Assembly (NCBI GenBank): GCA_018303945.1
Contig: JAGVXD010000015.1
Location: 1 to 33,108, forward strand
Origin: Candidatus Pacearchaeota archaeon
Lineage (GTDB): Archaea; Nanobdellota; Nanobdellia; Pacearchaeales; GW2011-AR1
Reading direction: 5' to 3'
Length of the DNA stretch: 33,108 nt
This document shows, one piece after another, positions 1-7,149 of this stretch. The translations under genes and the position numbers were made by a program. The notes under the pieces were generated by a model that saw only the letters and a list, made by a program, of their open reading frames with translations, was not told the DNA's origin and ran no database searches. The first letter of the stretch is position 1; the number at the start of each line of letters is the position of its first letter.

Positions 1-104
1 ATATTATCTTAATTCTGCTTTAAACACCCGTAAAACACCTGATAACCCATCGACAACCCAAGATTTACATTAAGATGTAGATTTATAGGGGTAAGGTCAG
101 ATTT

Positions 105-635
105 CTAATCAAAAAATGAGAAGTTATTTTCCCATTTAGAAGACTCATCCAACTTAATTCTGAAACTCCTCATTTGACCAGTTTCATCTATTGGCTTTTT
201 ATGCTCTGCTTCTATCCAATGTTTATTCTCCCACTTACAATATTCCGCAACTTCCTTTGACGGAACGAAGAATATTTTGTATGACTTTTCTTTTTTATCT
301 ACGAAAATAAAACAAAATACTAGAGAATCATCGTTTAATTCTTCATGTTTCTTATTCATAAACCATCTTATGTTTTTACCACCAAATGTTTTTTCATTAA
401 GTATACTTGATGATGTTTTCACCTCAACTCTAAATTGTTTATTATTTTTCGGATTAAATAATAGGATATCGACACCTTTTGTATTTCCTAATGTTAAACT
501 TGCTTCATATCCTTCTAAGAACAATCTGGACATTGCATAAAATTCCCCGACTAGATTTATAGAATTACTATTGCTTCTTATTTTATTATCAATTATATTT
601 TCAACTAATTCGACCACACTAAAACATAATTTCAA
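105..635 (-). CDS. PD-(D/E)XK-like nuclease-fold protein (hypothetical)
   Basis: This 176-aa protein has the layout of a small PD-(D/E)XK nuclease-fold domain. An N-terminal helix carries a conserved-looking Glu (VGEFYAMSRLFLEGYEAS, about residues 29-46). A GVDILLF strand (about 54-60) supplies the Asp, and FRVEVKTSSS (about 68-77) supplies the E-x-K pair. This matches Holliday-resolvase-like and restriction-like endonucleases, and also DUF4365-like proteins; the exact family is not resolved. No signal peptide or membrane segment is seen. A TATA-like CTATAAATC reads toward the gene at about 643-652. That is closer to the ATG than the usual 25 nt, so a GTG at 617 (residue 7) is an alternative start. 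No methylase or helicase neighbour is visible, so a restriction role is only a guess. Confidence 0.6.
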   Translation of the reverse strand: MKLCFSVVELVENIIDNKIRSNSNSINLVGEFYAMSRLFLEGYEASLTLGNTKGVDILLFNPKNNKQFRVEVKTSSSILNEKTFGGKNIRWFMNKKHEELNDDSLVFCFIFVDKKEKSYKIFFVPSKEVAEYCKWENKHWIEAEHKKPIDETGQMRSFRIKLDESSKWENNFSFFD

Positions 636-657
636 ACTATAAAGATTTATAGGTGCT

Positions 658-699
658 TTAGAAAGTTCCTTCTTCTTTCATAATTTCTTCTATGCTCAT
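658..699 (-). other. 13-codon open frame with strong Shine-Dalgarno
   Basis: On the minus strand an ATG at 699 follows GGAGGT by five bases and opens a frame reading MSIEEIMKEEGTF before TAA. It lies 22 nt upstream of the nuclease gene. It could be a leader peptide or the surviving 5' end of a deleted gene; there is no evidence that it is translated. Confidence 0.2.
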
Positions 700-869
700 T
701 TGATTACCTCCTTTCATTGCTAAGATTTAATATGAAGAATATGCAAAATATAAATAATATGGTGAGTCTGAATAATATAACGTTGATAAAAATATATTTG
801 TGTGTTAGTGATGACTTAAAAAAATAATTTAATTATAATTACTTCTTAGTTTTAAATAACGAATTGTAA

Positions 870-1346
870 ATTCCTTCTTATGAGGGCGTAAAGGGTAAAG
901 AATTTGCTGAAAGCGATGCTATTCTTGAAAGAGACCTTAAAGAACATGAAGTTCCAGACCATCAAGTATGGTTGGAATTATTTAGGGGAAATAGAGAGCT
1001 TCTTGGGCAGGTTGCACAGAAAATATTCAAGGCAGGCATGGACGCATATAAACATGATACAATGATGGGAATCTACTTGGCAGGAGAATCAGCAAAACCT
1101 CATGTAAGGGCGGCTATTCCGGATAGGCTTGTGGACGGGTCTCAGCTTGATGGCAGGTACTTTCTCGACAGTGTCTATGGTCGCTTCGTCGGTGTAGCGC
1201 CAGAGGCGCTTAGTGCGCCCGATCAACTTGTAAAACCTTACACTCTTGCAGATTTGGAAGCAGTTGATGGCTCTATCAGAGGGCTTGAAGGATTTGTCAA
1301 AACTGAGCTAATTAGCCCAATTGTTCAGTTAAGAAGCAAGTTGTAA
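870..1346 (+). pseudogene. 5'-truncated gene remnant of unknown function
   Basis: An open frame follows a TAA at 867-869 and runs to the stop at 1346. No ATG or GTG is in frame near its beginning; the first usable start is TTG at 972, giving 124 aa. The residues before that TTG already read like ordinary protein (GKEFAESDAILERDLKEHEV), which suggests the true start was lost. The product is soluble, with an amphipathic helical N-terminal half, and I do not recognise the family. Codons 80-107 of the open frame (1108-1191) recur in degenerate form at 1734-1817. The surrounding DNA carries no other intact gene, consistent with decay, although a functional TTG-initiated protein cannot be excluded. 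Confidence 0.45.
1108..1191 (+). repeat. 84-bp segment duplicated at 1734-1817, copy 1
   Basis: This internal part of the remnant gene aligns without gaps to 1734-1817, with 8 mismatches in 84 positions by eye. Identity is complete over the last 27 bases. Here the frame is open. Confidence 0.8.
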
Positions 1347-1563
1347 TTTTATTCTAATATGGATAACCTCATTGATTGCTGTACACATTAGGAATTATCT
1401 ATCACGGAACTAAGAAAACTTTCAATTTTCGAAGCAATCAAGAATTGAAAATTCTCGAGGATTCTGGACAAATATGCACTATAATCAATAGAATTTGCGA
1501 TAATTGGTATTTTACTCCTTTAAAATATATTAACCAATTATATAATTTACACTGAACGAATAC

Positions 1564-1623
1564 TTTTATACCTTCATCCTGAGTATTTTTTGTCCTAGCT
1601 AACTATGCAACAAGGATGCATAG
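1564..1623 (+). other. TATA-like box followed by a hairpin (possible small RNA start)
   Basis: CTTTTATACC at 1564-1573 resembles an archaeal TATA box. About 30 nt downstream is a perfect 7-bp inverted repeat, CTATGCA (1603-1609) and TGCATAG (1617-1623), around a 7-nt loop. No open frame follows, so a short non-coding transcript is possible but unproven. The rest of 1347-2018 holds only the degenerate 84-bp repeat copy and AT-rich sequence; I see no intact gene there. Confidence 0.2.
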
Positions 1624-1733
1624 GGCAGACTGGGCTACACGTCCTTTCACTAAGGCAATTTATTGCTATAAAATACAGCTTCAACAGAAATGAAGGGGCA
1701 GTGATATATAATTAAGTGAACGGGCTACTCTGG

Positions 1734-1817
1734 GGGCGGCTATTCCGAATAGGCTTGAGAACAGGTCTCAGCTTAATGGCAGGAACAATCTCGACAGTGT
1801 CTATGGTCGCTTCGTCG
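1734..1817 (+). repeat. 84-bp degenerate copy of 1108-1191, copy 2
   Basis: This copy aligns ungapped to 1108-1191 (76 of 84 identical). Most differences are changes to A in the middle part. The frame that is open in copy 1 gains stops just outside the repeat here, so it is a fragment and not a gene. Confidence 0.8.
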
Positions 1818-2018
1818 AATAGCCCTGTCAGCCGTTAGGACTTATATTATGTTATATGAAAAATTATGCTCTTATGAAAATCTTTTCAGCGCTTATCAAA
1901 AAGCAAGACAGGGAAAAACTAGAAAGTTATATATACTAAAATTTGAGAAGGACTATTAAGGGCGTAAAGATAAATCTTGAATTGGGCGTATAAATTGGCT
2001 ATTTAAATTAACAGGTGA

Positions 2019-2261
2019 AAGAAATGGTATAACCTAAAAATGCGTATTAAACTTTCTGAAAACCCAAAACAAGAAGATACAATTTTAGCATGGGTTAATG
2101 GGAGAAAAGTATTGGATAAAAAAAGAAACTTAAGGAAAAAGAAAAGTTACGGGATTAATCAAGTTATGTTCAGTTTGTTTTTTGGCGGTGGGGATGAGAC
2201 TTGGCATACAAAAAAGGATGAAAAGGTTTATTTTAGGAAATTTTTAGTTAAAGGAAACTAG
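2019..2261 (+). pseudogene. C-terminal remnant resembling a polysaccharide-lyase (PL14-like) beta-sandwich
   Basis: The open frame begins after a TGA at 2016-2018. An ATG at 2040 would give 73 aa, but the codons before it (KKWYNLK) fit the same fold, so the gene is probably a 5'-truncated remnant. The pattern is W-Y-N-L-x-M-R-I-K-L, then AWVNGRKVLDK, then GINQVMFSLFFGGGDETW, then a D-E-K-V-Y-F strand. This is how the end of PL14/PL20-like alginate-lyase-type jelly rolls reads: a wVdG strand, an FSTFFGG strand and a final YFDNF strand. The assignment is by remembered pattern only. Nothing upstream supplies the missing catalytic half. Confidence 0.45.
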
Positions 2262-2399
2262 CTCTACTTGTCACGAACCAATCCACCCACTCGAAAATAT
2301 CCTTTGACTCTCGACAATAGCCTTAAATACGCCCCGCCTGAGAGTTTTGAACAAACATAAGGACAAAATACCTCCCATGAAAAACGCATGATAGGGTAA

Positions 2400-2484
2400 C
2401 GCCCGGACCAAGATTTGAACTTGGGAATCGCTTGCGCGAAACAAGGTTAGCAACCTTGCGCCGTAACCGCTGGGCCATCCGGGC
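2400..2484 (-). tRNA. tRNA-Ser(GCU)
   Basis: Read on the minus strand this folds as a type II tRNA. The acceptor stem GCCCGGA pairs with TCCGGGC. The D arm is GCC/GGC. The anticodon stem CAAGG/CCTTG encloses loop TTGCTAA, giving anticodon GCT. A long variable arm (TCGC-GCAA-GCGA) follows, then a T arm CCAAG-TTCAAAT-CTTGG. The discriminator base is G, as usual for serine, and CCA is not encoded. A T-run on the minus strand around 2381-2385 could terminate transcription. Confidence 0.95.
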
Positions 2485-2507
2485 ATGGAAATGACTAAAC
2501 TTATAGG

Positions 2508-2516
2508 GTTTTAAAG
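2508..2516 (-). promoter_or_regulatory. TATA-like box of the tRNA-Ser gene
   Basis: CTTTAAAAC on the minus strand is centred about 28 nt before the tRNA 5' end, the usual place for an archaeal TATA box. The whole upstream stretch 2485-2522 is repeated without change at 3316-3353. Confidence 0.55.
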
Positions 2517-2536
2517 ATTATGTTTAGACGAAAATC

Positions 2537-2908
2537 TTAGCTATTTATACCTGAATTTCTTTTCATAATCTTTATGATTGTGAATTTCTTTTCATAATCT
2601 TTATGATTGAAGTAATCAATTATTACTGCAAGAATCTCAATATTTGATGGTGTTACAACGGAATATACTAATCTCCAAGCATCAGACAAGGGATACCACC
2701 ATAAATTATTTATCTTATATTTTTTAATATATTCTTTAGGTATTCTCTCCTTTTTTATCTGCTCTCCACAAAAAACATTTTCTTTTAAATCTTTAATTGC
2801 TTTTCTTATAGAATTCTTTAATGGGCTATTATCTGCAAGCGATATAAAAGCCAGTTCTAAACCATCTTCTGCAAATGTCACTCCGTCTGCATGTTTTAAA
2901 AATCTCAT
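2537..2908 (-). CDS. RelE/ParE-superfamily toxin of a type II toxin-antitoxin pair
   Basis: This 123-aa protein matches the archaeal RelE-like mRNA interferase pattern. It has a helical hairpin with LKNSIRKAIKDLKENVFCG, then IPKEYIKKYKINNLWWYPL, then the core strands WRLVYSV and EILAVIIDYFNHKDYEKKF. Such toxins cleave mRNA, often at the ribosome, and are held inactive by a cognate antitoxin. The gene starts 3 nt after the stop of the upstream wHTH gene on the same strand, the usual antitoxin-first order. A 29-bp tandem duplication spans the 3' end. Without it the protein would end at EKKFRYK; with it the frame shifts and the tail becomes EKKFTIIKIMKRNSGINS. The fold core is untouched, so activity may persist. 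Confidence 0.8.
   Translation of the reverse strand: MRFLKHADGVTFAEDGLELAFISLADNSPLKNSIRKAIKDLKENVFCGEQIKKERIPKEYIKKYKINNLWWYPLSDAWRLVYSVVTPSNIEILAVIIDYFNHKDYEKKFTIIKIMKRNSGINS
2552..2609. repeat. 29-bp perfect tandem duplication in the toxin 3' end
   Basis: Bases 2552-2580 and 2581-2609 are identical 29-mers, directly adjacent. Because 29 is not a multiple of three, the duplication changes the reading frame of the toxin tail and moves its stop codon. Confidence 0.95.
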
Positions 2909-2911
2909 TAA

Positions 2912-3199
2912 CTAATATATTTTCTTATCCTTAAATATTTTGCCCGCTTCTGGACTCCATATATACATTACATAATCATTTTTATCAATTGCTATTTTAT
3001 TATTGTTCCATAAATATTGTAATATTACATTGAAAGTCCCCCACATCATCTTTTTAGGCAATTTATGAAATAGTTCTGTTTTCTTGAATTGCCCAGAATT
3101 TTCTTTAATAAACTTCTCAACCATTATCACGGTTTCAAGTCTAGGACTTCTGCTTATTATATTTGCAATGTTAAATTTCATTTCTTTTTGTATTTCCAT
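2912..3199 (-). CDS. Winged-helix antitoxin-like protein (partner of RelE-like toxin)
   Basis: This 95-aa protein begins MEIQKEMKF and is predicted mostly helical, followed by a beta hairpin. RSPRLETVIMVEKFIKENS leads into a helix-turn-helix-like FKKTELFHKLPKKMMWGTFN, then VILQYLWNNNKIAIDKNDYVMYIW, which reads as a wing. Small wHTH proteins in front of RelE-like toxins act as antitoxins and autorepressors; that role is inferred from position and fold. An upstream ATG at 3223 is possible, but a TATA-like ATTTATATAG sits at about 3229-3238. A start near 3209 or later fits that box better, so I chose 3199. Confidence 0.65.
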   Translation of the reverse strand: MEIQKEMKFNIANIISRSPRLETVIMVEKFIKENSGQFKKTELFHKLPKKMMWGTFNVILQYLWNNNKIAIDKNDYVMYIWSPEAGKIFKDKKIY

Positions 3200-3277
3200 G
3201 TTATCTACAGATAATATTATCATTTGATACTATATAAATGTTGCGAATTTCAAAATATAGGTCTTAAATAGATAGAA

Positions 3278-3353
3278 TTAGCAATCCCGCACCGTAACCG
3301 CTGGGCCATCCAGGCATGGAAATGACTAAACTTATAGGGTTTTAAAGATTATG
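3278..3353 (-). repeat. Duplicated tRNA-Ser 5' half plus promoter
   Basis: These 76 bases align without gaps to 2447-2522 with 5 mismatches. All five lie in the tRNA-derived part; the 38-bp upstream part with the TATA box is identical. On the minus strand the copy runs from the promoter through the acceptor 5' strand and D arm and stops exactly after the anticodon loop (GCTAA). It points toward the antitoxin-toxin pair. No 3' tRNA half follows. Confidence 0.9.
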
Positions 3354-3369
3354 ATTCGTTGCAATTATG

Positions 3370-3380
3370 TTTTTAAATAT
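3370..3380 (+). promoter_or_regulatory. TATA-like box for the 59-aa gene
   Basis: TTTTTAAATAT is centred 25 nt before the ATG at 3400, the spacing of a leaderless archaeal transcript. This decides the start of the following gene, because an ATG at 3367 would lie upstream of the box. Confidence 0.5.
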
Positions 3381-3399
3381 AAAATGGAGTTTAATTGTC

Positions 3400-3579
3400 A
3401 TGCAAGACTTTGAAGTAGACGGAGAATATATTCATGCAGGAAGATTTGGAGAATTTGTTGGAGTCTTTAGACTTTATGATGATAGAGTAGTTGGAACAGT
3501 AAACGATTCTAGTGCTGATATAATCTTCAATAAGGGAAAAACAAAACTCGTTATTGGCAATAGTTTTTTGGGAGATTGA
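3400..3579 (+). CDS. Small conserved-looking protein of unknown function
   Basis: This 59-aa acidic protein begins MQDFEVDGEYIHAGRFGEFV. It is likely all beta strand, with GVFRLYDDRVVGTVND and a C-terminal KLVIGNSF. I recall similar short archaeal proteins with a GEYIHAGRFGEF-like opening but know no function, and related proteins may be longer, so the C-terminus here may be shortened. The in-frame ATG at 3367 would add FLNIKWSLIV, but that stretch overlaps the apparent TATA box. No membrane segment is present. Confidence 0.55.
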   Translation: MQDFEVDGEYIHAGRFGEFVGVFRLYDDRVVGTVNDSSADIIFNKGKTKLVIGNSFLGD

Positions 3580-3583
3580 AGAT

Positions 3584-3670
3584 ATGTGCGGACAATCTTT
3601 AGATAAATTCAGAAAAGTGCGAGACCAAATAAAAATCTTAGTTGAAGATTTAGTAAAGGAAGTTGGATAA
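3584..3670 (+). CDS. Possible 28-aa protein
   Basis: An ATG four bases after the previous stop opens a short frame, MCGQSLDKFRKVRDQIKILV and eight more residues. It is predicted as one amphipathic helix. No clear ribosome binding site precedes it. It may be a real small protein or the end of a broken gene. Confidence 0.25.
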   Translation: MCGQSLDKFRKVRDQIKILVEDLVKEVG

Positions 3671-3707
3671 AGTCTGTCTTCCCAAGCCCTTAAAAATGTT
3701 AAAAATT

Positions 3708-3965
3708 CTATCTCGCCTGTTGAAGGCAGTCTACTGCAATCATATTAATTGTCTGATTCTCTATGACTAAAGGAACTATCTGGCAAGTTGAAGCAATGGT
3801 GGCTACATCTATAATAGCTTTCTGATATCCAACTACTGCTCCCTGTTGAGTAAGAGTGAACTGTTTCTGTTGCTGAGATGAAATATAATGAGATGTCACA
3901 ATATAAGCCGCTGCAGCTACTAAAAGAACTGCTAATATGATTATCACGGCTGTTTGTTTACTCAT
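3708..3965 (-). CDS. Small membrane-anchored protein, DPANN type
   Basis: This 85-aa protein has one N-terminal hydrophobic segment (about residues 6-27, VIIILAVLLVAAAAYIV) after MSKQT. An outward domain follows with a Gln-rich stretch (SSQQQKQFTLTQQG) and then CQIVPLVIENQTINMIAVDC. Short proteins of this layout, with two Cys around a VPLxxxNQTINxIAV core, recur in DPANN genomes in my recollection; their function is unknown. The two Cys (about 61 and 80) could form a disulfide if exported. A TATA-like AAGTTTAAAAGCC on the minus strand (about 3984-3996) stands about 25 nt upstream. It is transcribed alone. Confidence 0.6.
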   Translation of the reverse strand: MSKQTAVIIILAVLLVAAAAYIVTSHYISSQQQKQFTLTQQGAVVGYQKAIIDVATIASTCQIVPLVIENQTINMIAVDCLQQAR

Positions 3966-4029
3966 TCCGTTTAAAATATGTTCTGGCTTTTAAACTTTTC
4001 TGATTCATGCTATGTAGCAAATTTATCAT

Positions 4030-4202
4030 CCACAACCATTATATCTCTTAGTATTTCTCAGCCATATTAAAAGTCTCAATATACCTAATAACTTTCTGCT
4101 TAGGTTTGCCCCCAAATCTGATTGTCTGCAATGCGATAATATGGATAACTGACCCTCGTTGTCATCTAAGTAATACAGTTCTCTATATCTTCTTATATAG
4201 TC
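4030..4202 (-). other. Possible decayed gene in an otherwise empty gap
   Basis: The gap 3966-4434 has no intact gene. On the minus strand two frames read protein-like: DYIRRYRELYYLDDNEGQLS from about 4202, then GGKPKQKVIRYIETFNMAEK ending about 4050. The second piece recalls the short N-terminal region of some transposases that carry a GKxKQKVIxYIG pattern, but it is too short to assign. It is best read as a remnant. Confidence 0.2.
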
Positions 4203-4400
4203 CTAGGCATTTTATTCAATAGAATCTAAAATAAAGACTGTTTTTTACACATAGCAGATGCAGTTTATTTCAATCTGAATATTCATTCTGTCAAGGAAAT
4301 TGAATAAGACACAATTGCTATTTCCTCTCTTGAATATCGTCTATTCTGCCGTTTAACATCTGCTTAAATTCTTTTTATGTATTTACGCATAAGACCATAA

Positions 4401-4410
4401 AAGTTATAAG
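4401..4410 (+). promoter_or_regulatory. TATA-like box of first surface cluster
   Basis: AAGTTATAAG is centred about 29 nt before the ATG at 4435, fitting an archaeal promoter with a very short leader. Confidence 0.4.
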
Positions 4411-4434
4411 TGGTGTTGACTAGCCAGAGATACT

Positions 4435-6657
4435 ATGAAAAGAGGTAAGGGTGATGGGTTGCATGCAGACCTGAGTATCTTAATTTTACTGCTAGCTTTT
4501 GGTTTTATTCTGCTTGTTTCTTCCGGAGAAGCTTCTCTACTGACTTGCTCATTCAATACAAGCAACACTACATGCTCTGGAGCAGTAGTTTGGTACCAGC
4601 AGAATGACAGCGGAGGATTTCACAATGCACATCTTCAAAATGTCACAAATTCCTCATTTTCTCCCAGATATAATTATACCTTATGCTGCAGTGCGACAGA
4701 TACATTGTCCAATAGTTGTGAGCAGGCCAGTGTTTTAAAAATATCCAATATAACTAACGCTCATGCACAGACATCTAATTTTAGCGGCACAGCTTACTCT
4801 TATGACTTATGCTTAGCTGCAAATCCTGGAAAGGTATTGTGCAAATATGAAGTAAACACTACCGGCAGTACATGTCCTACTGCCGGATACACTTGCCTTG
4901 CAAGCATGGCATCAAGCGAGTCAGGAGATTCTAATCAGACCAATGCTCATGCTGGCCCATGCACCGAATATAGTTTAAAGATATGCTGCACCGTTGATAG
5001 TCCGCCAAGTGTTACTAATGTCGTGTTAAATGCAACTTCAATTACTAACTATACTACTGAAAACTTGACTCTTTCTTATCAAATTAATGATCCTGAAAAC
5101 ATAACTATGACAAATGTTACTGATTGGAGAAAAGAGGGAAAAAGTCTGGCGTTGTTGAATTTAGCTTTCGCTACAAATGTCTCTGATGCAGTGGTTAAAT
5201 CTGTGAGAGATTATAGTACATATGTGAATAATGCCACACTTGGGGGTGGAATTTCTACGGCTGTTCCAAAATGGAATTCAAATGGAAAGATTGGCGGCTC
5301 GTATGATTTCGACGGAGTGAACGACTGGATAAATGTAAGTAGCAACTTGTCTTCTTTTAACTCCCTCCCTATAACTGTTTCGGCTTGGTTTAAAATGAAT
5401 ACTACGAATTCCAATTCGGCTGTTGTAAACAAATATTTATCCGGCTCAAATAATGGATATCATATATTCTTTAATGGGGCGAGGGTTAGCTCGTGGTATT
5501 ATTGCAATTCTACAAGTTTGGTAAGCCCTGGGACTACAGTTACAAACTATTCAGACAATAAATGGCACCATACAGCTTTAATTGTAAACACTAGCGGAGG
5601 ATTTCTATACATGGATGGTTCTCTGGCATTGTCTTCAGCTTGGGGAGCACAGACTCCGTGTGCTACATCTACCAACTTAAGCGTTAGGTTGGGAATTTAT
5701 ACAAGTTATTTTAACGGGAGCATTGATGAAGTAACGATATTCAATGATTCTCTATCTTTCTCGCAATTAAGTACGATTTACAGGGAAGGATTAAACAACC
5801 ACTCAATAAATACGTGGGTTGCCGAAGAAACTACAAAAGGGGAGAATTGGAGTGTAGCTATAACTCCCAGCGATGGATACAACGATGGGGCAACGGTTGT
5901 CAGTAATACATTAAGAATACGCAATAGTCCTCCAAATGTGACTCTAATTTCTCCCCCTAATGCAAACTCCACTACTTCAAGGTCTATCAATTTTACATGG
6001 AGCTCCAGTGATAATGATGGAGACAACATGAGTTATCAGCTCAATATTACAAGATATCCATTTCCTTCCGGAGGAGACAACAGATTAATTTCTACTGCGG
6101 CAACAAGCCATTTGCCCAATCCAGAGCTGGCTTACTTGGCAGATTATAGCAATTATTATTACAATTGGACTGTAAGAGCAAATGATAGTGATGAATACGG
6201 TGCCTGGGCAGGGGAAAGGACCTTAAATATTACTGCATTGATAATGATAAATGCCACAGTAGATTTAGTGCAGTTTGGCTCCATAGACTATCTTGCTTTT
6301 AATGACACAAATGATAACAGTCCGGCTCCGTTTGTCATTCAAAATGATGGCAACACATACCTAAATGTTACTGTTTCCGCTACACAATTATGGAGGTCTG
6401 TAAATCTTCCTTCTAAACATTACAAATTCAAAGCCAACTTTACTGCAAGCGAAGGCGGGGCATTTAAGTGGGCTTCATCTACAACATCATACACTAATAT
6501 GACTTCAAGTGCACAATTGGGAATAGCGATGTTTAACTATACAAATGTAAACGATACGGCAGAATTTGATATATACGTTGAAGTGCCTGCTGGAGAACCT
6601 GCTGGAAACAGGAACTCTACAATAACATTTGATGCATCTTTGGGAGGAGAACCTTAA
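4435..6657 (+). CDS. Exported LamG-domain surface protein
   Basis: This 740-aa exported protein has an N-terminal hydrophobic segment (about residues 13-30, LSILILLLAFGFILLVSS). A Cys-containing Thr/Asn-rich region follows, with two repeats near residues 35-185. A LamG/concanavalin-like domain spans about 237-445, with ALLNLAF, YDFDGVNDWINVSS, WHHTALIV and GSIDEVTIFNDSL as typical strands. A fibronectin/Ig-like domain lies at about 500-600 (SPPNVTLISPPN to YNWTVRANDSDE), then a beta-rich C-terminal region. N-x-S/T sequons are very common. No C-terminal membrane segment is present, so anchoring is by the N-terminal segment or it is released. The LamG module resembles the last LamG of the 1897-aa protein at 27039. 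The stop overlaps the next start (TAATG), which points to coupled translation. LamG domains often bind glycans; the ligand here is unknown. Confidence 0.8.
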   Translation: MKRGKGDGLHADLSILILLLAFGFILLVSSGEASLLTCSFNTSNTTCSGAVVWYQQNDSGGFHNAHLQNVTNSSFSPRYNYTLCCSATDTLSNSCEQASVLKISNITNAHAQTSNFSGTAYSYDLCLAANPGKVLCKYEVNTTGSTCPTAGYTCLASMASSESGDSNQTNAHAGPCTEYSLKICCTVDSPPSVTNVVLNATSITNYTTENLTLSYQINDPENITMTNVTDWRKEGKSLALLNLAFATNVSDAVVKSVRDYSTYVNNATLGGGISTAVPKWNSNGKIGGSYDFDGVNDWINVSSNLSSFNSLPITVSAWFKMNTTNSNSAVVNKYLSGSNNGYHIFFNGARVSSWYYCNSTSLVSPGTTVTNYSDNKWHHTALIVNTSGGFLYMDGSLALSSAWGAQTPCATSTNLSVRLGIYTSYFNGSIDEVTIFNDSLSFSQLSTIYREGLNNHSINTWVAEETTKGENWSVAITPSDGYNDGATVVSNTLRIRNSPPNVTLISPPNANSTTSRSINFTWSSSDNDGDNMSYQLNITRYPFPSGGDNRLISTAATSHLPNPELAYLADYSNYYYNWTVRANDSDEYGAWAGERTLNITALIMINATVDLVQFGSIDYLAFNDTNDNSPAPFVIQNDGNTYLNVTVSATQLWRSVNLPSKHYKFKANFTASEGGAFKWASSTTSYTNMTSSAQLGIAMFNYTNVNDTAEFDIYVEVPAGEPAGNRNSTITFDASLGGEP

Positions 6658-7148
6658 TGAGAGTTTACAATAAAGATATATATTTAGTGGATGTACTTTT
6701 GATAGGGGGAGTTTTATTGAGTGGTGCAATTCTTGTAGGTTATTCTCGCCCTCTAGTCATATCACCAATTGACGAATTAAATACATATGATAAACAGGTA
6801 ATATTCTCTCTGGAAAGAGGGAGTTCAATCCTCATAGATGACAATGCCGATTTCAGCTCTCCTGAAAGAATTTTCTTTGAAGATAATCTATCTATAAATC
6901 TTAAACCTGGAATGTATTATTGGAGAGCTGAAGGAATAATTAATAGTAAGATTTACAAGTTGAAAGTTGATTCATCAGTTAATCTTGAATTAAAAAAAAG
7001 TGAAAATAGCTACGAATTATTTAATGCAGGAAATGTTCCAATCAATGTTACTTTCTTTGATAACGAGTCCATTGTAAGCACAAATATAATCGTAATAGAT
7101 GGAAAAGAAGAAGTAGTGGGCAATGGAATTTTAGGGAGGGAAGAGTAG
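6657..7148 (+). CDS. One-TM exported small protein in surface cluster
   Basis: This 163-aa protein carries one N-terminal membrane segment (about residues 10-29, VDVLLIGGVLLSGAILVGYS). A compact beta-rich outer domain includes VISPIDELNTYDKQVIFSLE, then LKPGMYYWRAEGII, VNLELKK and an Ig-like end with AGNVPINVTFFDNE. The pattern (a short domain with PGxYYW and NAGNVxxNV) is one I associate with DPANN surface clusters; function is unknown. The ATG overlaps the upstream stop by one base. GGAGGG at 7135-7140, inside the 3' end, probably serves the next gene. Confidence 0.65.
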   Translation: MRVYNKDIYLVDVLLIGGVLLSGAILVGYSRPLVISPIDELNTYDKQVIFSLERGSSILIDDNADFSSPERIFFEDNLSINLKPGMYYWRAEGIINSKIYKLKVDSSVNLELKKSENSYELFNAGNVPINVTFFDNESIVSTNIIVIDGKEEVVGNGILGREE

Positions 7149-7149
7149 A

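Noticed and set aside
2271-2486. 71-aa open frame on the minus strand
   Set aside because: It overlaps the whole tRNA-Ser gene and reads tRNA sequence as protein.
2552-2609. Possible CRISPR unit
   Set aside because: The two 29-bp copies touch with no spacer, lie inside a coding region, and no cas gene is present. It is a tandem duplication.
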